Of a DNA stretch of 42,652 bases, positions 1-6,967 are shown piece after piece; within the stretch, counting starts at the first letter, position 1; each line of letters begins with the position of its first letter. The stretch lies in NCBI GenBank assembly GCA_964634615.1, contig CAZWLQ010000002.1:1-42652 (forward strand), written 5' to 3'. Source of the stretch: EsbW-18 sp964634615. Its GTDB lineage: Bacteria > Patescibacteriota > Minisyncoccia > Phycocordibacterales > EsbW-18. The position numbers and the translations under genes are program-made. The notes beneath the pieces are model-generated. The model did not search any database, was not told where the DNA came from, and saw nothing but the letters and a program-made list of their open reading frames with translations.

Positions 1-254
1 ACGAGCACATCATCAAGGTTTCTGAAGTTCGCTTGCACAAATATTTTTGTGCAGTGTTCTTCCGAACATGCATCTGTCGCTCGCTCGATTGCAGCGCCGT
101 CTTCATCGAGACCAATCACGATTCCGGATGATCCGACAGCTTGGCACATCGCTTTCGCGTAGCCACCACCACCGAGCGTCATATCAATCGCGGTTGCGCC
201 CTTCGAGAGCGCCATCCCTTCGATCACTTCATGTAAAAGAACTGGTATATGCAT
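1..254 (-). CDS. rsmH: 16S rRNA m4C1402 methyltransferase RsmH, N-terminal part (runs off window)
   Basis: This is the first 84 or so residues of RsmH (MraW), the SAM-dependent enzyme that N4-methylates C1402 of 16S rRNA in the decoding site. The translation opens with MHIPVLLHEV, the family's typical N-terminus. It is followed by the SAM-binding glycine loop DMTLGGGGYAKAM (about residues 24-36) and an acidic strand end GLDEDGAAI (about residues 48-56). The rest lies beyond the left edge. The ATG at 254 was chosen because the HxPVLLxEV motif starts there and an AAGAAAGG stretch sits about 6 nt upstream as a possible ribosome site. The gene lies directly downstream of mraZ, the standard dcw-cluster order. 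The family assignment is firm; only the length is unknown. Confidence 0.93.
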   Translation of the reverse strand, partial: MHIPVLLHEVIEGMALSKGATAIDMTLGGGGYAKAMCQAVGSSGIVIGLDEDGAAIERATDACSEEHCTKIFVQANFRNLDDVL

Positions 255-278
255 ATCGCGCCTTTCTTATGTCTTCTG

Positions 279-330
279 CGAATGCATCCGAATGACCCCA
301 ACAACTGTTCGCGTCATTCGCATGGATTCG
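279..330 (-). repeat. Imperfect inverted repeat (hairpin) between mraZ and rsmH
   Basis: Two 18-nt arms (279-296 and 313-330) pair at 16 of 18 positions around a 16-nt loop. The two mismatches are G-G and C-C. No T-tract follows on either strand, so it does not look like a simple intrinsic terminator. It fills most of the 83-nt gap between mraZ and rsmH, so a transcript through both genes would carry it. RNA processing, stability or attenuation are possible roles, by inference only. Confidence 0.6.
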
Positions 331-337
331 TGATTGT

Positions 338-772
338 CTAAATTGCCCCAATCTCACCGAGGTTTTCTGCAAGCGTGTCAGATTCCTTTTCGATACTTCG
401 ATTGTAGTCACTCCACGCCTTCTCATTCCAGATCTCGACCCGACTTGCGACACCCGCAAGCACCACCGACGCCGTCAATCCTGCAAATGATTTCAAAAAG
501 TCTGGCACCAAAATGCGTCCTGCCGAATCAACATCAACTTCGACCGCTCCTGCAAGCATGAAGCGTGCAAATCCGCGTGTCTGTGCCTGACCCATACCAA
601 GATCCGACAATCGCTCCGAAATACTTTTCCACTCCTTTTGCGAATAGACGAATAAACACTTCTCGAGTCCACGAGTAACCACAAGTTTCTTGCCGAGTTC
701 TGTGCGGAACTTTGCTGGAAGCGAGAGGCGCTTCTTGTCGTCGAGTGAGTGTTTGTATTCGCCGATGAGCAT
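338..772 (-). CDS. mraZ: Transcriptional regulator MraZ
   Basis: MraZ is the AbrB-like DNA-binding protein that opens the division and cell wall (dcw) cluster and represses its own promoter in E. coli and Mycoplasma. The 144-residue product has the two tandem swapped-hairpin half-domains, each with the family DxxxR signature: DDKKRLSLPAKFR near residue 11 and DSAGRILVPDFL near residue 85. Length is typical of the family (about 140-150). An open frame continues upstream to 874, but that part covers the promoter and operator and has no MraZ-like sequence. I therefore start at the ATG at 772, which begins MLIGEYKHSLD. No Shine-Dalgarno is visible there. rsmH follows 83 nt downstream. Confidence 0.94.
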   Translation of the reverse strand: MLIGEYKHSLDDKKRLSLPAKFRTELGKKLVVTRGLEKCLFVYSQKEWKSISERLSDLGMGQAQTRGFARFMLAGAVEVDVDSAGRILVPDFLKSFAGLTASVVLAGVASRVEIWNEKAWSDYNRSIEKESDTLAENLGEIGAI

Positions 773-822
773 GTGTACAAATTCGAGATATGACAGAGCG
801 GGAAACCCGGTTCTTTGGATTT

Positions 823-889
823 CCCACTTTGTCCCACTTATCAACCATTTTATCCCACCCACCTCCACATACAAGTATCCCTATCCCAC
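823..889 (-). promoter_or_regulatory. Array of MraZ boxes (mraZ operator)
   Basis: On the minus strand GTGGG boxes occur at 885-889, 858-862, 854-858, 833-837 and 823-827. A weaker ATGGT lies at 844-848 between two of them. The core run 823, 833, 844, 854 has a spacing of 10-11 bp, one helical turn, and the far box is another three turns upstream. Tandem TGGG boxes with 5-bp spacers are the known recognition pattern of MraZ, and the array sits between the promoter and the mraZ start. Autoregulation is inferred from this match. Confidence 0.85.
847..874 (-). promoter_or_regulatory. Predicted mraZ promoter overlapped by MraZ boxes
   Basis: TTGTAT at 869-874 and TAAAAT at 847-852 are separated by 16 bp on the minus strand. 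This is a good sigma70-type match. Two GTGGG boxes lie in the spacer and two more lie just downstream of the -10, so a bound MraZ oligomer would cover the promoter. Transcription would begin near 840, giving a leader of roughly 70 nt. Confidence 0.6.
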
Positions 890-917
890 CGATGTGGGGA
901 TAACCTGTGACAAACGC

Positions 918-948
918 AAAAACCGCCGACTCCGTAAGGAGCAGGCGG
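918..948 (-). terminator. Rho-independent terminator after lysS
   Basis: On the minus strand CCGCCtgCTCC, loop ttac, GGAGtcGGCGG is followed directly by TTTTT. It lies 21 nt past the lysS stop and upstream of the mraZ promoter, separating the two transcription units. Confidence 0.85.
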
Positions 949-968
949 CTCGTGACCAGGCAGGAACT

Positions 969-2417
969 CTACTGTCGAGGGCGCATCAGTGGGAAGATTT
1001 GGGTCTCCCGAATCGGCCTATCGGCAAGGAAGGAGAAGAGTCGGTCACCGTACGCAAAACCGAATGCGGGCGGCATTCCATGCTCAAGCATTTCTACGAA
1101 TTCGAAATCGGGCATCATTGCCTCATTATCACCTGCTTCGATAAGCTTCTGTTGTTCTGTGAAGCGGTCTTTTTGATCAACAGGATCGTTCAATTCTGCA
1201 AACCCATTTGTCATTTCGCTGCCCGCCAAGATAAGTTGGGCACGCTGTGTGAGAAGTGGGTTATCCGGGTGCGCCTTCGACAAGGGAGACACCAATTTGG
1301 GGTGATTGATAAGCCATGCCGGACCAGAGATCTGTTTTCGACAATACTTCCAGAGTGTGTCCGTGAGGCGCTCTCGTGTCTCACCCTCATATTTCACATG
1401 GAGTTTTGTGAGAGCGTCTTTCATATCGTTCTCTGTTGCAGAAAGAATATCAACACCGGTCATTTTTTTGACGGTTGATACGTAGTCGAGTCGTTCCCAT
1501 GTGCCCGAGAGATTGATTGTCTGGCCTTTCGTAGAAAATTCGAGTTTTCCAAAAACATCTTTTACAACCTCTTTAATCATTTCTTCTGTCAGAGTAACGC
1601 CCTGTTCAAAGTCCATATAGGCAGCATAAAATTCAAGATTGGTGAACTCTTGTACATGCTCAGCGCTCGTACCTTCATTGCGATACACTCGACCAATTTC
1701 AAACGTACGTGGAAGTCCTGCCGCCATGAGCCGTTTCTGCCACAGCTCTCCTACCGAAATACGGAGATAGAGATCAATGTCGAAGTCGTTGTGATGCGTA
1801 ATGAATGGACGCGCTTCAGCACCACCCGTTGTCACTTCGAGCGTCGGGGTTTCTACCTCAATAAAACCACGCTGAAGAAGGAACTGTCGTGTCGCATTCC
1901 AAAAACGACCTTTCTGTTCGATAAGCGCACGAACCGTTGGATCGAAAAGAATATCAAGATAGCGCTTGCGGAGACGTTCCTCGGGGTCGGTTAAGCCTTC
2001 CCACTTGTCTGGTAATGGGTGGAGCGACTTTGAAAGCATTCTCCATGCGGTCGCTTTGACACTCGGCTCTCCTCGCTTGGTGCGCATCGGTGTGCCCGAC
2101 ACATCAACAAAGTCACCTACGTCAACCGTAGACGCGAAAAGATCATACGCATCAGCAAGATCGTCTTTCTTCAGATATCCTTGAATCTTTCCGGTGCCAT
2201 CGTTCAGGTCAATAAAGAGCGAACCGCCATGCTCACGGAAGGCCATCACACGACCAGCTACGGTAACTGGCACGTCTGGAGAAAGCGAATCGAACGCAAC
2301 AACGGCCTCTCCAATCGTTGTTGTGCGCCCCGACGTTGCAGGATAGGGATTAATGCCGTGCTCACGAAGGAGCTCGAGCTTCTTTAGTCGTTCATTGCGG
2401 ATATCTTCAAGTGCCAT
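969..2417 (-). CDS. lysS: Lysyl-tRNA synthetase, class II
   Basis: This enzyme charges tRNA-Lys. The 482-residue product has an N-terminal OB-fold anticodon-binding domain (about residues 50-140, including VAGRVMAFREHG). A class II catalytic core follows, with motif 2 at FEIGRVYRNEGTSAEH and motif 3 at GDRLFSFLADRPIRE, and it ends in IFPLMRP as LysRS normally does. Motif 3 reads GFAYGDRL where most LysRS have G-x-G-I-D-R-L; the arginine is kept. The frame is open to a GTG at 2450. The ATG at 2417 (MALEDIRNERLKK) fits the family N-terminus better and was chosen. No strong Shine-Dalgarno is seen. greA lies upstream on the same strand. Confidence 0.96.
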   Translation of the reverse strand: MALEDIRNERLKKLELLREHGINPYPATSGRTTTIGEAVVAFDSLSPDVPVTVAGRVMAFREHGGSLFIDLNDGTGKIQGYLKKDDLADAYDLFASTVDVGDFVDVSGTPMRTKRGEPSVKATAWRMLSKSLHPLPDKWEGLTDPEERLRKRYLDILFDPTVRALIEQKGRFWNATRQFLLQRGFIEVETPTLEVTTGGAEARPFITHHNDFDIDLYLRISVGELWQKRLMAAGLPRTFEIGRVYRNEGTSAEHVQEFTNLEFYAAYMDFEQGVTLTEEMIKEVVKDVFGKLEFSTKGQTINLSGTWERLDYVSTVKKMTGVDILSATENDMKDALTKLHVKYEGETRERLTDTLWKYCRKQISGPAWLINHPKLVSPLSKAHPDNPLLTQRAQLILAGSEMTNGFAELNDPVDQKDRFTEQQKLIEAGDNEAMMPDFEFVEMLEHGMPPAFGFAYGDRLFSFLADRPIRETQIFPLMRPRQ

Positions 2418-2502
2418 AACTGAAATAGAAAGATAATGGATAGAAAGCACACATAAGCACGCTGTCTATACCCTTCTATAGTACCCTGAAAAAAGCCTTT
2501 TT

Positions 2503-2970
2503 CTAGTCCAGCTTCTTAATCAGGTATTCGATTTTTTTGCCGGCAGGGGTCACAAACGTAAAGGTGTCACCTTTTGACTTACCCATCATGGCTTTGCCGA
2601 GAGGTGAGTTGAGTGAAATGCGACCTGCTGCGGTGTCCGCTTCTTCTGAACCAACGATTTGGAATGATTTTGCATCATCGCCTCCGCTGGTTTTTTCAAT
2701 CGTTACGCTTGAGCCAACTTCAACCGCGTCACTTTTGTGTGGCTTCACGATCTGCACATTCTTCAAAAGGTGTGCGAGATATTTGATGCGGGATTCAACT
2801 TCACCCTGGAGCTGGCGTGCCTGGTGATATTCAGCATTTTCTGAAAGGTCGCCGAGTGATCGAGCGTATTCAAGTTGCTTCGCGAGATCTGGTCGCTTTG
2901 TGGTAATGAGCATTTCAAGTTCGTTCTTGAGCTCTTCGTGCTTTTCTTTTGTGAGATACTGCGTTTCCAT
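2503..2970 (-). CDS. greA: Transcript cleavage factor GreA
   Basis: GreA enters the secondary channel of backtracked RNA polymerase and stimulates cleavage of the transcript 3' end. The 155-residue product is full length. An N-terminal antiparallel coiled coil carries the tip motif GDLSENAEYHQARQ (about residues 39-52), which contains the conserved acidic D and E residues. The C-terminal FKBP-like domain includes SPLGKAMMGKSKGD. Sixteen residues of open frame upstream are ignored because the family starts at METQYLTKEKHEEL (ATG at 2970). It is preceded by its own predicted promoter and is probably monocistronic or co-transcribed with lysS, 85 nt away. Confidence 0.96.
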   Translation of the reverse strand: METQYLTKEKHEELKNELEMLITTKRPDLAKQLEYARSLGDLSENAEYHQARQLQGEVESRIKYLAHLLKNVQIVKPHKSDAVEVGSSVTIEKTSGGDDAKSFQIVGSEEADTAAGRISLNSPLGKAMMGKSKGDTFTFVTPAGKKIEYLIKKLD

Positions 2971-3041
2971 AACGTGTCTGTAGTGATTAAAATCAAAAAC
3001 GGCATGCGAGTGCACCACCGTTTCTGACGTTTCGCCTCTAT

Positions 3042-3079
3042 TGGGGCTCTACTCTATAGGCCAAGCCCCACGATGTCAA
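3042..3079 (-). promoter_or_regulatory. greA promoter with embedded inverted repeat
   Basis: On the minus strand TTGACA (3074-3079), a 17-bp spacer and TAGAGT (3051-3056) form a promoter about 80 nt before greA. A perfect 7-bp inverted repeat, TGGGGCT at 3042-3048 and AGCCCCA at 3064-3070, brackets the -10 and most of the spacer. This position suits an operator. It lies between mrdA and greA, so part of it could also act as a 3' hairpin for mrdA. No regulator can be named. Confidence 0.6.
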
Positions 3080-3096
3080 TGGCCTTAAAATCTATA

Positions 3097-4791
3097 CTAC
3101 TCAAGGTATTCTGGCGTCTCGAGGCGCATCCAATCGATTAAACGACGCATAACCGATGCAGAACCAATGAGATTGGTGACCGGCCCCTTTTCCATAACGG
3201 TCGCAAACGCAAAACGCGGGTTCTCATACGGCCAAAATCCCATGACCCACGAGTTTACTTTCTCCTTTGAAACACCGAGTTCTGCGGTTCCCGTCTTTGC
3301 GGCAATCGCAAGATCAGGATAGTTCAATGCTTTTGCTGTTCCTTCTTGCGCATCGAGACGCATTCCCTCTCGAACGATTTGTAATGCCTCTTGATCAATA
3401 GCGAGTGTCTCGGCTGGCTTCTCATCATTCATCACCAGGTGCGGCGTCACCAAAATACCGCCGTTCGCAATCGCTGCAAGCGCACGAACCATCTGCAAAA
3501 CCGTCACCTGGAATCCGTACTGCCCAATTGAGGTGTTGTAGGTATCACCAACGCGCCACGGGTCATCAGGAAAGAGTTCTTTCTTCCAGGCAACGCTTGG
3601 GACAGTGCCGTCGACTTCGCCCAAAAGATCAATGCCTGTCGGCTCGCCAATTCGGAACATCTTCACATATTTCTCAATTCGTGAGATGCCGAGTCCTGGT
3701 TGGTCCCCGAAACCTCCACCGATTGTCATGAAATAGACGTTTGATGAGACAGCGATTGCATGACGCATATCCGTCCATCCGTGCGCCTTCCAGTCCTTGA
3801 AGATTGTCGGCTTGTCGGGATTGTATGGGTTTGGCACACGGAGCGCGCCATCACTGTAAATCTCTTTCTTTGGATCGATGATTTTTTCTGATAATGCTCC
3901 GATTGCAACGAAGGGCTTCATGATAGAGCCCGGTGTATAACGACCAGAAATCGCTCGATTCAAAAACGGCTTCAGAGGGTTGTTGTTGTAGCTTTCAATC
4001 AACTCGTCATTGTCGCCATCACTCATAACTTGCGAGTTGTAGGATGGAATAGACACGAGCGCCAAAATCTCCCCCGTGTGAACATCCATGATGACCGATG
4101 CACCTCCAGAGAACCCGACGTCCTCCGCAAGCTCACTCATGATGCTTCCTAGGCGATCCTCCACTCGTGCATCAAGCGCAAGCGTCAATTCCTTGCCCGA
4201 CTCTGGCGCATTCACAATTGACTCTGAAATAATATTGCCGAGCGCATCTTCTTCTACAACACGACGGCCCGGGACACCTGCAAGAAGCTCGTTGTATTCT
4301 TTTTCAACACCGTCCAATCCGTCAATCGAGTGCTGAAAGTAGAAACCCGCTGTATCTTTTTTCGGATAGCTGACATATCCAAGAATATGCGCAATGCCCG
4401 TTGATGTCCCATAGAGACGACGTGCAAATGCCTCTTCGGTGTCAGTCGTTGACGCAAACTGCTCATTCCACGCAAGCGGCGTTCCCGTCCGGTCGTAGAT
4501 GATGCCACGGGGAGCAAAAATGAGCGCCCCCGCAAGACGATTGTTTTCTGCTTGTGTCCGATACTCCTCGCCATTCAACACCTGAAGAGAAAATGTTTTT
4601 ATGAGAAGCGCACATCCAAAAAGTGCAAGAACGCCTGCAAATATAAAAATCGCGCTTCTTTGAATTGGGCGCTCGATGCGACCTTCAAATTGATCGATAT
4701 CGAAGCGCGGAGAGTTGTGCGCATCGAGAAAAATCTCGTCAGGCGCAATCTCTAGAGAACGTTTTCGTTTATAGAATCTAAATGTGAACAT
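3097..4791 (-). CDS. mrdA: Penicillin-binding protein 2 (elongasome transpeptidase)
   Basis: This class B PBP cross-links peptidoglycan on the outer face of the membrane during rod elongation. The 564-residue protein has a short cytoplasmic tail and one membrane anchor (about residues 46-69). A dimerisation/linker region with APRGIIYDRTG follows (family motif RGxIxDRNG). The transpeptidase domain carries SIMK (catalytic Ser near residue 288), SSN in AVSSNVYF, and KTG in AAKTGTAE (near residue 499). Frame upstream of 4791 runs through mreD and was excluded. The chosen ATG (MFTFRFYKRKR) overlaps the mreD stop by 14 nt, indicating translational coupling in the mreBCD-mrdA operon. No RodA partner lies in this window. 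Confidence 0.95.
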   Translation of the reverse strand: MFTFRFYKRKRSLEIAPDEIFLDAHNSPRFDIDQFEGRIERPIQRSAIFIFAGVLALFGCALLIKTFSLQVLNGEEYRTQAENNRLAGALIFAPRGIIYDRTGTPLAWNEQFASTTDTEEAFARRLYGTSTGIAHILGYVSYPKKDTAGFYFQHSIDGLDGVEKEYNELLAGVPGRRVVEEDALGNIISESIVNAPESGKELTLALDARVEDRLGSIMSELAEDVGFSGGASVIMDVHTGEILALVSIPSYNSQVMSDGDNDELIESYNNNPLKPFLNRAISGRYTPGSIMKPFVAIGALSEKIIDPKKEIYSDGALRVPNPYNPDKPTIFKDWKAHGWTDMRHAIAVSSNVYFMTIGGGFGDQPGLGISRIEKYVKMFRIGEPTGIDLLGEVDGTVPSVAWKKELFPDDPWRVGDTYNTSIGQYGFQVTVLQMVRALAAIANGGILVTPHLVMNDEKPAETLAIDQEALQIVREGMRLDAQEGTAKALNYPDLAIAAKTGTAELGVSKEKVNSWVMGFWPYENPRFAFATVMEKGPVTNLIGSASVMRRLIDWMRLETPEYLE

Positions 4792-5038
4792 TGTCGCGAA
4801 GATACCTCTCAATCCATATACGCAAAAGAATGAGGAGCCCGACGATGAGTGTTGCCGAGAGAAGTGGCGCTTCAATCATGGTTGCACCGCCATGGAGAAT
4901 GTCCATGATAACCGCAGGGACAAGCGCGAGAAAGAATCGACGATACAACAGAACCGAGATGATAAGCGCGACGAGCGTTAGCCACCACGGAGTGATGAAT
5001 GCAGCGATACTAAGAATGATAGTGATGAGTATTCGCAT
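4778..5038 (-). CDS. mreD: Short MreD-like rod-shape membrane protein
   Basis: The gene encodes an 86-residue, almost entirely hydrophobic protein with three or four membrane segments. It sits exactly where MreD belongs, between mreC (3 nt gap) and mrdA (14 nt overlap). MreD is a membrane scaffold of the elongasome, usually about 160-170 residues, so this one is roughly half length. The motif-like stretch PAVIMDILHGG resembles the conserved D-x-x-x-G region of MreD proteins. Assignment rests mainly on position and topology. It could be a minimal MreD or a truncated one; there is no sign of a frameshift, since both ends fit tightly to their neighbours. Confidence 0.75.
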   Translation of the reverse strand: MRILITIILSIAAFITPWWLTLVALIISVLLYRRFFLALVPAVIMDILHGGATMIEAPLLSATLIVGLLILLRIWIERYLRDNVHI

Positions 5039-5041
5039 CGT

Positions 5042-5857
5042 TTACTCGTGAATGGTGTCATCTCCTCGCAGCACAAGCACTTCCCTGGTTTCAAAAAGAT
5101 TAATCGGCATAACCGCATAGACTGTTTGGAATGCGTCGCTGTCGTTGCTTTCTGTTTGCGCAACGAACCCAAGCGCCTTGGTATCGCCACGCGGAACGAT
5201 TGCGTCATGTGCGGAAACCACGGCATCTTTCGGAAGCTTCATTACAAACATCCCACCTCCTCTTCCTTCAACCGTAACAACTGATGCGTTGGTGCCAATC
5301 GATGCTTCAATCATTGTTTCTGGAGAAGAGAGGAGCGCAACGCGCGAGGCGTGTTCGGTCGCAAGCGTCACAGAGCCGAGCACAATTGTTTCATCATAGA
5401 TAACCTGGTCACCGACTGACACACCATCGGACAACCCGACGTCAATCACAAATGAGTCATACGGTGAGCCAGCCGGAGATGCGATGACGTGCGCAAGAAT
5501 CGGCGCTCCGTCTTCTGGCGTGCGCAACAGGAGCGTCTCAAGACGAACGACCGTTGCATGGAGTTCATCATACAGAGCGCCCTTGAGGGACAGTCGCGCA
5601 TTTTCCTCGCGCAGACGTTCATTCTCTGCAAGAAGCTCGTCGCGTCGTATAAAACGATTGGTGAGCGAGACCGTTCCTTCCGCAAGCGCCGTCCGTAGTG
5701 TAAAAAGTGGTGTGCCAAGCGAGAAAATGCTTTTTTCGAGCCAGCGCGGGCTTGCCCACACAAGCACAAGGAGCACGGCAATAGGTAGTGCGTGGCGGAG
5801 ACGAATCGGAAATCGTCCCTGATCTCTATGCGGTTGGAGGAAGCGCATGTTCTTCAT
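5042..5857 (-). CDS. mreC: Rod shape-determining protein MreC
   Basis: MreC is the periplasmic/extracellular scaffold linking the MreB filament to the wall synthases. The roughly 271-residue product has an N-terminal membrane anchor (ALPIAVLLVLVWASP, about residues 24-38). A coiled coil rich in E, R and L (about residues 72-112) follows, and then the two beta-barrel domains with ASPAGSPYDSFVIDVG and GDQVIYDETIVLGSV. That architecture and length are normal. Possible starts are ATG 5857 or ATG 5848; both overlap the end of mreB, and I cannot choose firmly. mreD begins 3 nt after the stop. Confidence 0.94.
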   Translation of the reverse strand: MKNMRFLQPHRDQGRFPIRLRHALPIAVLLVLVWASPRWLEKSIFSLGTPLFTLRTALAEGTVSLTNRFIRRDELLAENERLREENARLSLKGALYDELHATVVRLETLLLRTPEDGAPILAHVIASPAGSPYDSFVIDVGLSDGVSVGDQVIYDETIVLGSVTLATEHASRVALLSSPETMIEASIGTNASVVTVEGRGGGMFVMKLPKDAVVSAHDAIVPRGDTKALGFVAQTESNDSDAFQTVYAVMPINLFETREVLVLRGDDTIHE

Positions 5858-6890
5858 CAACGATGATGTCTATGTGTTTAAGTGTTTCTTCAACAACAAG
5901 TCCTGTTCCGCGTGCAACAGACGTTAATGGATCATCTGCGATATAGACCGGCACTTTCAACCACTCTGAAAGGAACGTATCGAAGCCACGGAGAAGCGCA
6001 CCTCCACCAACGAGGTAGATGCCGCGACGCATCACATCAGACACGATTTCCGGCGGCGTTGTTTCAAGCACCTCCTTGATTGCCTCAACCAACGTGTCAA
6101 TCGACGGACCAATCGCCTCGCGGACGTCAGCGTCAGTCACCACAACCTCGCGTGGCAAACCGGTAATAAGGTCGCGACCTCGGATGGTCACTTCAATCGG
6201 TGTGTCGGCTGGAATAATCGACCCTGCCTGTATTTTCAAATCTTCTGCAGTGCGTTCACCAATTAAAATCTTAAATTCATCTCTCACGTAGGCAATGATG
6301 TCGTTATTCAATCGGTCACCTGCAATCTTGATGTTCTTGCCGTTCACGACACCCGAAAGCGAAATGACCGTGATATCGGTCGTCCCGCCGCCAATATCAA
6401 CAACCATCGATCCCGATGCGTCATCAATTGGCAAACGAATACCGAGCGCGGCGGCCATTGGTTGCTCGACGATATACACTTCGCGTGCGCCCGCATTCTT
6501 TGCAGCATCACGAACCGCTCGGCGCTCAACGTTCGTCGTACCAAAGGGTACGCCGAGCACAATACGCGGACCGAGAAGTTTTTTCTTATCGCCTCCTGCG
6601 CGACGAATCAAGTGCGCAAGAAATTCTTCGGTCACTTCGAAGTCAGAAATCACACCATCAACCAGCGGGCGAATCGCACGAATGTGTTCTGGGGTACGAC
6701 CGAGCATGCGTTTTGCTTCCGTGCCGACCGCAACGACTTGACCAGTCTTTTGATTCACGGCAACGACCGTGGGCTCATTGATGACGATGCCTCGACCACG
6801 CACATAGACAAGCGTGTTGGCGGTTCCCAAATCGATGCCAATATCGTCAGAGACGAAGCTCTGAAGTTTAGTCTTCAGTTTTTCCCACAT
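5826..6890 (-). CDS. mreB: Actin-like rod shape protein MreB
   Basis: MreB forms ATP-dependent membrane-associated filaments that direct lateral wall growth. The 354-residue product carries the actin-fold motifs: phosphate-1 loop IGIDLGTANTLVYV near residue 17, phosphate-2 loop VDIGGGTTDITVI near residue 165, and adenosine motif YLVGGGALLRGF near residue 305. The short N-terminal stretch MWEKLKTKLQSF is amphipathic and may bind the membrane. Length is standard. It is the first gene of the operon mreB-mreC-mreD-mrdA and overlaps the mreC start. An extended -10 lies 10 nt before the ATG. Confidence 0.98.
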   Translation of the reverse strand: MWEKLKTKLQSFVSDDIGIDLGTANTLVYVRGRGIVINEPTVVAVNQKTGQVVAVGTEAKRMLGRTPEHIRAIRPLVDGVISDFEVTEEFLAHLIRRAGGDKKKLLGPRIVLGVPFGTTNVERRAVRDAAKNAGAREVYIVEQPMAAALGIRLPIDDASGSMVVDIGGGTTDITVISLSGVVNGKNIKIAGDRLNNDIIAYVRDEFKILIGERTAEDLKIQAGSIIPADTPIEVTIRGRDLITGLPREVVVTDADVREAIGPSIDTLVEAIKEVLETTPPEIVSDVMRRGIYLVGGGALLRGFDTFLSEWLKVPVYIADDPLTSVARGTGLVVEETLKHIDIIVDEEHALPPTA

Positions 6891-6900
6891 AGGTTGCCCT

Positions 6901-6909
6901 ATTGTAACA
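6901..6909 (-). promoter_or_regulatory. Extended -10 element for mreB
   Basis: TGTTACAAT on the minus strand (TGn plus TACAAT at 6901-6906) ends 10 nt before the mreB ATG. No convincing -35 is visible, which is common for extended -10 promoters. A start about 7 nt downstream would leave almost no leader. Confidence 0.5.
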
Positions 6910-6967
6910 AAAGCCCGCGCTATCGGATACGTTTGACAGACGGACTTTTCGGGGTCTTTGAGGAGTC

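Noticed and set aside
690..1478. Plus-strand 262-residue frame over lysS and mraZ
   Set aside because: It is antisense to two well-conserved genes and has no recognisable motif.
2471..2502. Terminator after greA
   Set aside because: The AAAAAGGCTTTTTT stretch has almost no loop and few GC pairs; too weak to call.
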